From Niastella sp. (GTDB lineage Bacteria > Bacteroidota > Bacteroidia > Chitinophagales > Chitinophagaceae): a stretch of DNA of 40,110 nucleotides. The DNA is taken from assembly GCA_017744515.1 (NCBI GenBank), contig JAGIBF010000010.1, positions 1 to 40,110 on the forward strand. Reading direction: 5' to 3'. A model generated the notes under the pieces. The model was given only the letters and a program-made list of their open reading frames with translations. It ran no database searches and was not told where the DNA came from. Numbering within the stretch: the stretch's first letter is position 1; every line of letters begins with the position of its first letter. The translations under genes were made by a program, and so were the position numbers. Shown one piece after another: positions 26,622 through 33,993 of this stretch.

Positions 26622-27197
26622 TTAGGCATTAGTGAGTTCATCTGTAAACCGTCCGTCAATGAGTATGAAGGCCATGCGGCAGATCTTGCCGGAGCGGTTT
26701 GCCCAGGCGTGGTTGGTGCCGCATTGAATGACAATATCGCCGGTCCGGATAGTCGTCTCTGCCCGATCCAGCACCAGGGTTATTTCACCTTCGAGCACGA
26801 TCCCGTAATCGACTGTCTGCGTACGGTGCATCAATGGATGGGGCGCTCCTGCTGCGGAAGTCGAGGCTTTTTCATCGCCCATGGATTTGAACTTATCTGC
26901 TGCATCTGCTCCGGTTAGTTTTTTTATCTCTTCGCCTTCAGGGGGGAATTCGATTATGCGCATCCTCGTTCCTGTTTTGGGTGGGGGTAACACCAATCCC
27001 GTTTCGTCGGGCAATGTGGGCAGTGCAGGAATCAAGACAGGTGTCTCTACGGTGTGCCATATCTCGAAAAAGGTAGGGCCGCCGGGCCCGCCGACCAGTT
27101 GCGTGTGTACAGGCGGTGCATCGGAAATAATGATGGCTTTGCCATCTGCATCATGGCCTGTTACCACACGTCTGAATGTTTTTTGTGACTGTTTCAT
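26622..27197 (-). CDS. Cupin-domain protein
   Basis: The 191-residue protein has an N-terminal region rich in Pro and Gly. The cupin barrel at about 120-185 has HRTQTVDYGIVLEGEITLVL, then RTGDIVIQCGTNHAWANRSG. This supplies His and Glu of cupin motif 1 and the His of motif 2, so metal binding is likely. Relatives act as dioxygenases, isomerases or sensors; the substrate is unknown. The ATG at 27197 (MKQSQKTFRRVVTG) is preferred over an upstream frame start at 27242, which overlaps the 2TM gene's end. It is probably translated with its operon partners. Confidence 0.85.
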   Translation of the reverse strand: MKQSQKTFRRVVTGHDADGKAIIISDAPPVHTQLVGGPGGPTFFEIWHTVETPVLIPALPTLPDETGLVLPPPKTGTRMRIIEFPPEGEEIKKLTGADAADKFKSMGDEKASTSAAGAPHPLMHRTQTVDYGIVLEGEITLVLDRAETTIRTGDIVIQCGTNHAWANRSGKICRMAFILIDGRFTDELTNA

Positions 27198-27207
27198 GGG
27201 GATTGGT

Positions 27208-27432
27208 TTAGTTTTTCTTTGATTTACTAAATACAAATACACCGAGGTAGTGAAAGAGTACGCCTATTGCCCATGCGGGAGTAGACCATAATGGCCATGG
27301 GTAGGTGGTATCGGTTAAATACCATACCAACCAGATGGCTGGTGTGACCAGCAGGAATACAATTAAATGTATCCTGAATCCTTTTGCTGCGTTGATGGGG
27401 TTAGGATTGTCCCATCTTGTTGAATGTGTCAT
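27208..27432 (-). CDS. Small 2TM-domain membrane protein
   Basis: The 74-residue protein has two hydrophobic segments (about 21-40, IHLIVFLLVTPAIWLVWYL; about 48-68, PLWSTPAWAIGVLFHYLGVF). The spacing and Trp/Pro content fit the bacterial 2TM domain family, which is often found alone or fused to LytTR or histidine kinase proteins. It is the first gene of the cupin/CMD operon, 10 nt before the cupin. Confidence 0.75.
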   Translation of the reverse strand: MTHSTRWDNPNPINAAKGFRIHLIVFLLVTPAIWLVWYLTDTTYPWPLWSTPAWAIGVLFHYLGVFVFSKSKKN

Positions 27433-27502
27433 ACGAATGGTTTTGTACCATAGTGTCTATTAGTATGCCATTCAGTTGTAGTAGTAAGTAAGAGCGAAAT
27501 GA

Positions 27503-27531
27503 AGGTTGGTCAATTGGCTGACAGCCAACCT
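27503..27531. repeat. Hairpin with AGGTTGG/CCAACCT arms
   Basis: Seven-base perfect arms with a 15-nt loop lie in the 209-nt region between the 2TM gene start and the NtrC-like gene end. There is no adjacent T-run. The function is unknown. Confidence 0.35.
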
Positions 27532-27580
27532 GTTTGCGTTGAACAGATCAACTGTCGTGTGAAGCTTGTTGAAGTTGCGC

Positions 27581-27630
27581 GCCCCGATAATATCGGGGGC
27601 TGTTGTTGGAAGCCCCGAAGATTCCGGGGC
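27581..27630 (-). terminator. Two consecutive GC-rich hairpins downstream of the NtrC-like gene
   Basis: One hairpin (GCCCCGATAATATCGGGGGC, 27581-27600) and a second (GCCCCGAAGATTCCGGGGC, 27612-27630) follow the reverse-strand gene within 11-61 nt of its stop. Neither is followed by a T-run, so they may block decay or act as weak terminators. Confidence 0.4.
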
Positions 27631-27641
27631 ATAGTTGCCTG

Positions 27642-29615
27642 TTATAGGTTTTCAGCTGAGTCGATAAAATCCTGTCTTTTGATATTCAGCTTCGCCATTT
27701 TCGATTCGAGGGTGCTTGGTTTGATATTCAGTAGTTCTGCAGCGCCCCCGGCTCCGCGTATGCGGCCTTTGGTTTTTTTCAGGAAGGAGGTGATGTATTC
27801 CCGTTCTGTCTGCTGCTGAATATGCTTTACCTCTTCAAAGGTGTTGATGGCTGTTGGGGTGATCGATTCCGGTGTGGCCGGGCTGAAGTTCCGTATCGAT
27901 TGTAATTTAGATCTGCCATCGTTGAGCACGACGGATTGTTCTATGATATTTTCAAGCTCGCGGATATTGCCCGGCCAGTGGTAGGTAACCATTTTCTCCA
28001 TCATGGTATCTGCGATACCATTGAATGGCTTGTTCAATGAATGGCAAAACCTGCTGGCAAAGTATACTGCGAGGGGTTCTATATCGGTTTTCCGTTCGCG
28101 CAATGGTGGCAGGGTGAGCGGAAATACATTGAGGCGGTAATAGAGGTCGAGCCGGAAGTTCCGGTCTGCCACTTCTTTTTCGAGGTTCCGGTTGGTAGCA
28201 GCCACTATGCGCACATTTACTTTTACCGGTGCGCTGCCGCCTACATATTCGATCTCCCGCTCCTGCAGAACGCGTAATAGTTTCACCTGCATGCTCAGGG
28301 GCAGTTCTCCGATCTCATCCAAAAAGATCGTTCCTCCGTCGGCTTGCTCAAATTTTCCTTTCCTTTTCTCCACGGCGCCTGTAAAAGCGCCTTTTTCATG
28401 GCCGAACAATTCCGATTCTATCAGCGTGGCGGGGATGGCTGCGCAATTGATCTTTACAAACGGCCCATTTTTACGGGGAGAAAGTAAGTGAATGGATTGC
28501 GCCACTTTCTCTTTCCCGGTGCCGCTTTCGCCTAATATCAGTACGGATGTATTGTAGGGAGCCACCTGGGCTGCCAGGTCCAATGCCGATAGCAATGAAT
28601 GATGGCTGCCGATAATTCCCTTGAATGCTTTATTGTCTGCTGCCTCGTCCTGTTTCATTTTAACAGTGGCTTGCTGACGGGCTGCTGTAATAGCTGCCGT
28701 CTCCGTATACACTGTTTTATTGGCTACTTCTTCAAGGCATGTCTTCAACCGGTTCAGCAGGGCAATATGGTCTTTATTGTAGATGTCTACATGCCGGCTA
28801 TAAAAAAAGTAATGTACTGCTAATCCATAGCCCAGTGGCGCCGGAAATACGAGGTAGGATCCGAGGCGTAAGCAATCCATCAGCTTTTGTTGCAGCAGAT
28901 TGTTGGTTGTGGTTTTATCTGCGTGGTTATAAATGGCTGCATTGTTGTCGCTATGGCTGTTTTCAATGATGTGTGCAAGAGCATTTTTGGTCAGGCCGGC
29001 AATGGTCATCAATTCTTTTTCTCCGATAAACTGGTATTCATCGAATCCGGTGCGCAGGTAACCTGTATCCATAAATTGTTTTGCATCCAGTGGCCTGATG
29101 CCGCACGCAACAAAATCAAATGGAATATATGGTTGCATTACCCCGGCCATCTTCAATAGTGAATCCCGGGCGCTCAATGCTTCATTGCTTATTTCCGAGA
29201 TGTTTTTTTGCAGCTGCTCTTCGCGTCTTAGCTTCGATTCGAGGCTGTGCTGGTGGAGGTACCAGGCAATTTCCAGTGCTACCAGCAGGTCTTTTTCTCT
29301 GACCGGCTTTACCAGGAAGCCATAGGGTTCAGTGGTCTTTGCTTCTTCCAGTGTTGCCTGGTCGGCATTGGCCGATAAGTAGATAAAGGGAATGTTATCG
29401 GCTCTTAGTTTGCGGGCGATCTCAATGCCAGACGTTTTGCCTTTCAGTCTGATATCGAGGAGTACCAGGTCTGGTTTATGTTGCTGAAGAAGTTCCTGGG
29501 CTTCCCGGGCCGAGGGTGCAACACCGGTTATGGTATAACTGGCTTTCTCCAATGTCATTTGGAGATTATCGGCTACAATAAACTCATCTTCTACAATCAA
29601 TATTTTTTTGCTCAT
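27642..29615 (-). CDS. NtrC-type sigma-54 activator with receiver domain
   Basis: The 657-residue protein has a CheY-like receiver (about 1-120) with acidic pocket ED (9-10) and phospho-acceptor Asp 54 in [14 protein letters not shown]-like sensory region of about 180 residues follows. The AAA+ domain shows GESGTGKE (Walker A), the sigma-54 contact motif [20 protein letters not shown] (Walker B) and [17 protein letters not shown] Fis-type C-terminal helix-turn-helix ends it ([19 protein letters not shown]). The Met at 29615 ([12 protein letters not shown]) is the real start; longer frames begin in non-conserved leader. It is divergent from the Kai operon across 267 bp and has no kinase of its own beside it. 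Confidence 0.92.
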   Translation of the reverse strand: MSKKILIVEDEFIVADNLQMTLEKASYTITGVAPSAREAQELLQQHKPDLVLLDIRLKGKTSGIEIARKLRADNIPFIYLSANADQATLEEAKTTEPYGFLVKPVREKDLLVALEIAWYLHQHSLESKLRREEQLQKNISEISNEALSARDSLLKMAGVMQPYIPFDFVACGIRPLDAKQFMDTGYLRTGFDEYQFIGEKELMTIAGLTKNALAHIIENSHSDNNAAIYNHADKTTTNNLLQQKLMDCLRLGSYLVFPAPLGYGLAVHYFFYSRHVDIYNKDHIALLNRLKTCLEEVANKTVYTETAAITAARQQATVKMKQDEAADNKAFKGIIGSHHSLLSALDLAAQVAPYNTSVLILGESGTGKEKVAQSIHLLSPRKNGPFVKINCAAIPATLIESELFGHEKGAFTGAVEKRKGKFEQADGGTIFLDEIGELPLSMQVKLLRVLQEREIEYVGGSAPVKVNVRIVAATNRNLEKEVADRNFRLDLYYRLNVFPLTLPPLRERKTDIEPLAVYFASRFCHSLNKPFNGIADTMMEKMVTYHWPGNIRELENIIEQSVVLNDGRSKLQSIRNFSPATPESITPTAINTFEEVKHIQQQTEREYITSFLKKTKGRIRGAGGAAELLNIKPSTLESKMAKLNIKRQDFIDSAENL

Positions 29616-29825
29616 AAGATAAAAAACAGGTTTCTGAGGGTATTGGGCAAGTAACGGTTTTGTATGAAGTGTACCAGGGTTCCGGAATAATGGATGGGAA
29701 CGGGCAACCAAATTATAATGGCTCCAAGTTAGGAAATTCACTGGTGATTATGAGCGGTATTCAGAGGAATTGGGGAAGGGCATCCCCATAATTGAAAACT
29801 GGTCTTACTTGATTTCATAATCTCC

Positions 29826-29833
29826 TATCTTTA
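29826..29833 (+). promoter_or_regulatory. Possible -7 box TATCTTTA for the Kai operon
   Basis: TATCTTTA lies 49 nt before the kaiC ATG, with a TTGA about 17 nt upstream. The 267-bp divergent region shows no convincing sigma-54 -24/-12 (TGGCAC/TTGCA) element by eye. Confidence 0.3.
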
Positions 29834-29882
29834 AGCAAATTGGCTTTTCATCAAAATAAATTGACCGTTAAAATAAGTTCCA

Positions 29883-31607
29883 ATGCCTCGTTCTGATAAA
29901 AAGAATTCTACACAAGTATTAGCAAAAAAGCCTACGGGTATTAATGGTTTTGATGAAATAACCGGCGGTGGTTTACCTGCCGGACGGCCTTCCCTGATCT
30001 GTGGTGAAGCAGGAGCCGGTAAAACAATGTTTTCCATCGAGTTCATTATCCGGGGCGCGCTGCAGTACAACGAACCTGGTGTTATCCTCGCTTTTGAGGA
30101 AAAAGCAGCGGACCTTGAAACGAATATTGCTTCTCTTGGATTCGATCTGAAAAAGCTACAGAAGGATAAGCTTGTCTGGATCGATCATATTCATATCGAC
30201 CGGTCTGAAATAGAAGAAACCGGCGAATACGACCTTGATGGGCTCTTTATACGCCTCGGTCATGCTATCGACAGCATTGGGGCGAAGCGGGTAATGCTGG
30301 ATACTATTGAGAATCTTTTTGGCGGGCTGTCCAATGAAGGTATCCTGCGTGCGGAGATCCGCCGTTTGTTTACCTGGTTGAAGGATAAAGGAGTGACTAC
30401 CATTATAACCGGCGAAAAGGGACTCAATACGCTTACCCGGCAGGGGCTTGAAGAATATGTGTCAGATTGTGTGCTGTTATTGGAACACCGGGTCGTTAAT
30501 CAAATATCGACCAGGTTGCTGCGGGTGGTTAAATACCGGGGCTCTGTACATGGTACCAATGAGTATCCTTTTCTCATCGATGAGGAGGGGATCTCTGTGT
30601 TGCCGGTTACTTCGCTCAAGCTCGATCATGAAGTATCTTCCCTGCGTGTTTCATCCGGTATTCCTACTTTGGATGAAATGCTTGGCGGACATGGCTTTTT
30701 CAGGGGCAGTTCGATACTGATATCTGGCACGGCGGGCACAGGCAAAACGAGCATCGCTGCTTATTTTGCCGATGCTTCCTGCAAGAGAAAAGAGCGCTGT
30801 TTGTATTTTGCCTTTGAAGAATCGCCCCGGCAGATCGTGCGCAATATGGCTTCCATAGGTATCGATCTGCAAAAGCACAAGGAGGATGGTTTGTTGCAGA
30901 TCCATGGCGCCCGCCCCACTTTACAGGGACTGGAAATGCACTTGCTGATGATACATAAGCTGGTAAGAACGTTCAAACCGCGTGCGGTTATTCTCGATCC
31001 CATTACCAATCTGATAACGATCGGCTCTATGTCGGAGGTGAAGTCCATGTTGATCCGGCTGATCGATTTTTTGCAGGTAGAGGGTATTACCGTTTTGTTT
31101 ACGGCGCTGGTTTATGAAAAAGACAACGCGGTGCAGACCGATGAGGGTGTTTCCTCGCTGGTGGATGCCTGGATATTGGTGCGGGATCTCGAGGCGAATG
31201 GTGAACGTAACCGGGGCATTTATATTATGAAATCACGGGGTATGGCGCACAGCAACCGTGTGCGTGAATTTGTTATTCAGGACACTGGCCTCGAGTTGGT
31301 AGATGTGTATTTGGGGCCTAAAGGCATCCTGGTAGGTTCTGCCCGCGAAGCCGAACAACTGAATGAGTTAACAGGCGTAGAGCTGCGTGCTGATGCCCTT
31401 ACTCGTAAAGACCGGGAGCTGGAACGGAAGCGGACCGTACTGGAGGCAAAAATTGCCTCGCTTCGCGATGAGTTTGAATCCATGCAGGATGAGCTCAACA
31501 GAACCTTTAGAGAAGAGGAGCTCACGAAGCAGATCAAAGAAAAGAATCGCCAAAAGGGCGGCAAAAATACAAAACAAGGAAACAGCGGAAATGGCAAAAG
31601 CAAGTAA
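29883..31607 (+). CDS. kaiC: KaiC-like double-domain ATPase
   Basis: The 574-residue RecA-type protein has two KaiC domains. CI (about 15-255) has Walker A GEAGAGKT (41-48) and catalytic Glu pair 72-73 in [12 protein letters not shown] (about 256-490) has Walker A GTAGTGKT (282-289) and Glu pair 312-313 in AFEESPRQI. In the CII phosphosite region GVSSLVDAW, Ser 424-Ser 425 align with the Ser-Thr pair phosphorylated in cyanobacterial KaiC. The C-terminus lacks a recognisable KaiA-binding loop. It has instead a charged, coiled-coil-like tail of about 75 residues ([20 protein letters not shown] and on) rich in Lys and Gln. KaiC hexamers hydrolyse ATP, and in other bacteria serve timing or stress adaptation. 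The gene overlaps kaiB by 17 nt. Confidence 0.93.
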   Translation: MPRSDKKNSTQVLAKKPTGINGFDEITGGGLPAGRPSLICGEAGAGKTMFSIEFIIRGALQYNEPGVILAFEEKAADLETNIASLGFDLKKLQKDKLVWIDHIHIDRSEIEETGEYDLDGLFIRLGHAIDSIGAKRVMLDTIENLFGGLSNEGILRAEIRRLFTWLKDKGVTTIITGEKGLNTLTRQGLEEYVSDCVLLLEHRVVNQISTRLLRVVKYRGSVHGTNEYPFLIDEEGISVLPVTSLKLDHEVSSLRVSSGIPTLDEMLGGHGFFRGSSILISGTAGTGKTSIAAYFADASCKRKERCLYFAFEESPRQIVRNMASIGIDLQKHKEDGLLQIHGARPTLQGLEMHLLMIHKLVRTFKPRAVILDPITNLITIGSMSEVKSMLIRLIDFLQVEGITVLFTALVYEKDNAVQTDEGVSSLVDAWILVRDLEANGERNRGIYIMKSRGMAHSNRVREFVIQDTGLELVDVYLGPKGILVGSAREAEQLNELTGVELRADALTRKDRELERKRTVLEAKIASLRDEFESMQDELNRTFREEELTKQIKEKNRQKGGKNTKQGNSGNGKSK

Positions 31608-31932
31608 AGCGAAAACAAGCAAGGTGAATAAAGCCGCACCAAAGGCAGAGAAAGAAAGGTGGCAATTAAAGCTCTATGTGGCTGGCAATACACCCAAATC
31701 AGTTGCTGCCATTGCAAACCTCAAAAGGTATTGTGAGCAACACCTCGATGGACGATACGAAATAGAGATCATCGACCTGCTCGTAAATCCGCAGCTGGCC
31801 GCCGGAGACCAGATACTGGCTATTCCTACCCTTGTTCGGAAAGTGCCGGTACCTATCCGGAAAATCATAGGCGATCTGTCTAATGAAGAAAAAGTATTGG
31901 TAGGGCTCGATATCAAACCGGTAAAAAAGTAG
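31591..31932 (+). CDS. kaiB: KaiB, canonical copy
   Basis: The 113-residue protein is a close match to cyanobacterial KaiB in its core: [39 protein letters not shown] and [20 protein letters not shown]. The IPT cis-proline segment of the thioredoxin-like fold is kept. KaiB switches fold to bind the CI ring of KaiC. An N-terminal extension of about 20 Lys/Ala-rich residues ([20 protein letters not shown]) is extra compared with the roughly 100-residue family norm. It starts within the end of kaiC, the true start being 31591 rather than an upstream out-of-context ATG at 31387. The second KaiB follows after 1 nt. Confidence 0.93.
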   Translation: MAKASKAKTSKVNKAAPKAEKERWQLKLYVAGNTPKSVAAIANLKRYCEQHLDGRYEIEIIDLLVNPQLAAGDQILAIPTLVRKVPVPIRKIIGDLSNEEKVLVGLDIKPVKK

Positions 31933-31933
31933 C

Positions 31934-32245
31934 ATGAAAAAAAAGGGGATAGCAGATAGTACGGATGCAGGGAAACCTGTCTATGTATTTACTTTATATA
32001 TTACAGGCAATACTCCCAACTCCATTCGCGCTATCAACAATCTTCAGGCGATCTGCGAAACGCATATCCCCGGTCAATATAAGCTGGAAGTGATAGATGT
32101 GCACCAGCAGCCGGCGCTTGCCCAACAGGAACAGATCATTGCGCTTCCTCTTTTAATAAAGAAATTTCCCTTGCCGGAACGAAAGCTTATCGGTGATCTG
32201 TCTGATACGGAAAAAGTATTGCGAATACTGAATTTGAGTTTTTAG
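31934..32245 (+). CDS. KaiB-like protein, divergent second copy
   Basis: The 103-residue protein is a KaiB paralogue: YVFTLYITGNTPNSIRAINN, YKLEVIDVHQQPALAQQEQI and PERKLIGDLSDTEKVLRIL. The cis-proline site reads LPL instead of the usual TPT, and the end is hydrophobic and short (LNLSF). The core fold is kept, so a binding role to KaiC or to another partner is plausible. Loss of the Thr residues could change the fold switch. It lies 1 nt after the first kaiB and 1 nt before the histidine kinase, so it is surely co-transcribed. Confidence 0.88.
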   Translation: MKKKGIADSTDAGKPVYVFTLYITGNTPNSIRAINNLQAICETHIPGQYKLEVIDVHQQPALAQQEQIIALPLLIKKFPLPERKLIGDLSDTEKVLRILNLSF

Positions 32246-32246
32246 T

Positions 32247-33536
32247 ATGCCTAAGCTCCCGAAAATACAAGAGCGTCTATTGCATGAGCTGGAAGAAACG
32301 CGTCGTCGTTTGATGGAGGCAGAAGACACCATAGAGGCTATACGTAGTGGACAGGTAGATGCGCTGGTAGTGCAAAATGGTGATGGCCACCAGCTATATA
32401 CGCTGCAGTCGGCCGATCATGCTTACCGGGTATTTATCGAACAAATGAATGAAGGCGCTGTGACGCTTGGCAAACAGGGAACCATCTTATACGCTAATTC
32501 TCAGTTTGCGGCCATGGTTGGGCAACCACTCTCTGCTGTCATCGGTATACCCTTTTACCGGTTTATTGTACCAGCATTCCAATCCTTTTTCCGGCAATTG
32601 GTCGAGGCTTGTGGTAAAAGTGATTGCAAGGGGGAAGTGGAGATCATACATCAGGAACGGTCGGTGCCTGTGCAATTATCATTGAACCAACTCGAGTTGG
32701 CAGAAAGTATTTCTATCAATATTATAGTGACTGATCTGACGCTGCAAAAAAACAACCAGCAACTGCTTGAAGATAACTACAGGCAATTGGAGTTGTTGAA
32801 CAGAACGCTGGAAGCCAGTAACCACGATTTACAGCAGTTTGCTTCTGTGGCCTCTCATGATCTGCAGGAGCCCTTGCGTAAGATATTAATGTTCGGCGAA
32901 CGTATTAAAATCTCCGCCGGTACAAAACTGGATGAGCGGGAGCAGCAATTCCTCGATAAGATAACCGGTGCGGCCACGCGGATGAAAACGCTCATCGTAG
33001 ATATCCTCAATTACTCGCGATTGTCCGTAAGTGATGGCGTGTTCCTGCCTGTGGACCTGAATGAACTGGTAAAGGATCTGTTGGAAGATTTTGAACTGGT
33101 ACTCGAAGAGAAGAAGGCGCATATCGAAACTTCACAGCTTGCCGTGCTGGAAGTGAACCGGGGCCAGGTACGGCAATTGTTCCAGAATCTTGTATCCAAT
33201 GCGCTCAAGTTTTCCAATCCCAACGTAGCTCCAAGGGTGACCATTTCCGGCCGTCATCTTGCGGAAAAAAGCTTTGACAGCGCCGACCAGGCAGACGGCC
33301 CTTTTTACTTAATCAGTATTGAGGATAATGGCATCGGGTTTGAAGAAAAGTATATTCCCAATATATTTTCACTTTTTGAGCGGCTGAATGCAAAAGAAAA
33401 ATATGAAGGCTCCGGTATAGGCCTGGCCATCACTAAAAAAATTGTGGAAAAGCACAGCGGCATCATGCATGTTACCAGCACACCAGGGCAAGGAAGCTCT
33501 TTTCATATCATTCTGCCTGTTAAACGTGCGCAATAA
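32247..33536 (+). CDS. PAS-domain sensor histidine kinase
   Basis: The 429-residue soluble kinase has an N-terminal coiled coil (1-35) ending in the EAIRSGQVDALVV motif. A PAS domain follows (about 57-170, MNEGAVTLGKQGTILYAN), then a second coiled coil. The HisKA domain has phospho-acceptor His 204 in ASHDLQEPLRK. The HATPase domain shows NLVSNALKF (N box), DNGIGF (G1) and GSGIGLAI (G2). It has no transmembrane segment and no KaiB-like domain, so it is not a SasA orthologue. Its place after two kaiB genes suggests that it takes its input from the KaiC/KaiB state. The response regulator follows after 8 nt. Confidence 0.93.
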   Translation: MPKLPKIQERLLHELEETRRRLMEAEDTIEAIRSGQVDALVVQNGDGHQLYTLQSADHAYRVFIEQMNEGAVTLGKQGTILYANSQFAAMVGQPLSAVIGIPFYRFIVPAFQSFFRQLVEACGKSDCKGEVEIIHQERSVPVQLSLNQLELAESISINIIVTDLTLQKNNQQLLEDNYRQLELLNRTLEASNHDLQQFASVASHDLQEPLRKILMFGERIKISAGTKLDEREQQFLDKITGAATRMKTLIVDILNYSRLSVSDGVFLPVDLNELVKDLLEDFELVLEEKKAHIETSQLAVLEVNRGQVRQLFQNLVSNALKFSNPNVAPRVTISGRHLAEKSFDSADQADGPFYLISIEDNGIGFEEKYIPNIFSLFERLNAKEKYEGSGIGLAITKKIVEKHSGIMHVTSTPGQGSSFHIILPVKRAQ

Positions 33537-33544
33537 CCTACCCT

Positions 33545-33949
33545 ATGACACCCAAAAGAATCTTGCTGGCTGAAGACGATGTTGATGACAGAGACATGTT
33601 CTCTATCTTTCTTTCCTCACGGGCAGATATTGAATTGGCTGGTTTTGCCGAAAATGGTGTGGAGGTGATAGAGCTGCTTGGTAATATAAGTGAATCCGGC
33701 AAACTGCCCGATATGATCGTTCTTGACCAGAATATGCCCAAACAGAACGGCTTGCAAACGCTGGAAATGTTGAAAGAAAGCAATAGTTACCAACATATCC
33801 CCGTGTTTGTGTATTCCACCTACGCCGATAGCAATATGGAAGCGCGCAGTATACAGGCTGGTGCGCTCGCTGTATTCTCAAAGCCTTATAGTTTTGAAGG
33901 GTATCATGAGATGATGAATAGCATGCTTAAACTGGTTATGGACAAATAA
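33545..33949 (+). CDS. Single-domain response regulator
   Basis: This 134-residue CheY-like receiver resembles the phytochrome-type Rcp1 regulators, with a longer loop before the active site. It has acidic residues EDD near the start, phospho-acceptor Asp 61 in DMIVLDQNMPKQNG, and Lys 113 in FSKP. No output domain is present, so it acts by protein contact or in a phosphorelay. It is the likely partner of the kinase at 32247 and the last gene of the Kai operon. 44 nt separate it from the GH43-GH105 gene. Confidence 0.93.
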   Translation: MTPKRILLAEDDVDDRDMFSIFLSSRADIELAGFAENGVEVIELLGNISESGKLPDMIVLDQNMPKQNGLQTLEMLKESNSYQHIPVFVYSTYADSNMEARSIQAGALAVFSKPYSFEGYHEMMNSMLKLVMDK

Positions 33950-33993
33950 TTATATTTCGTTACTTTAGGCTGTTTAATAAACTCGATGCCTGT

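Noticed and set aside
29616..29741. Extended N-terminus of the NtrC-type activator
   Set aside because: The receiver domain begins right at [11 protein letters not shown] (29615); the upstream residues are non-conserved leader.
29616..29882. Sigma-54 promoter for the Kai operon
   Set aside because: No TGGCAC-N5-TTGCA type element with GG/GC at the required spacing could be found by eye.
31387..31590. Long N-terminal extension of KaiB overlapping the end of kaiC
   Set aside because: The added residues are a shadow of the kaiC frame. The Met at 31591 leaves a normal-sized KaiB.
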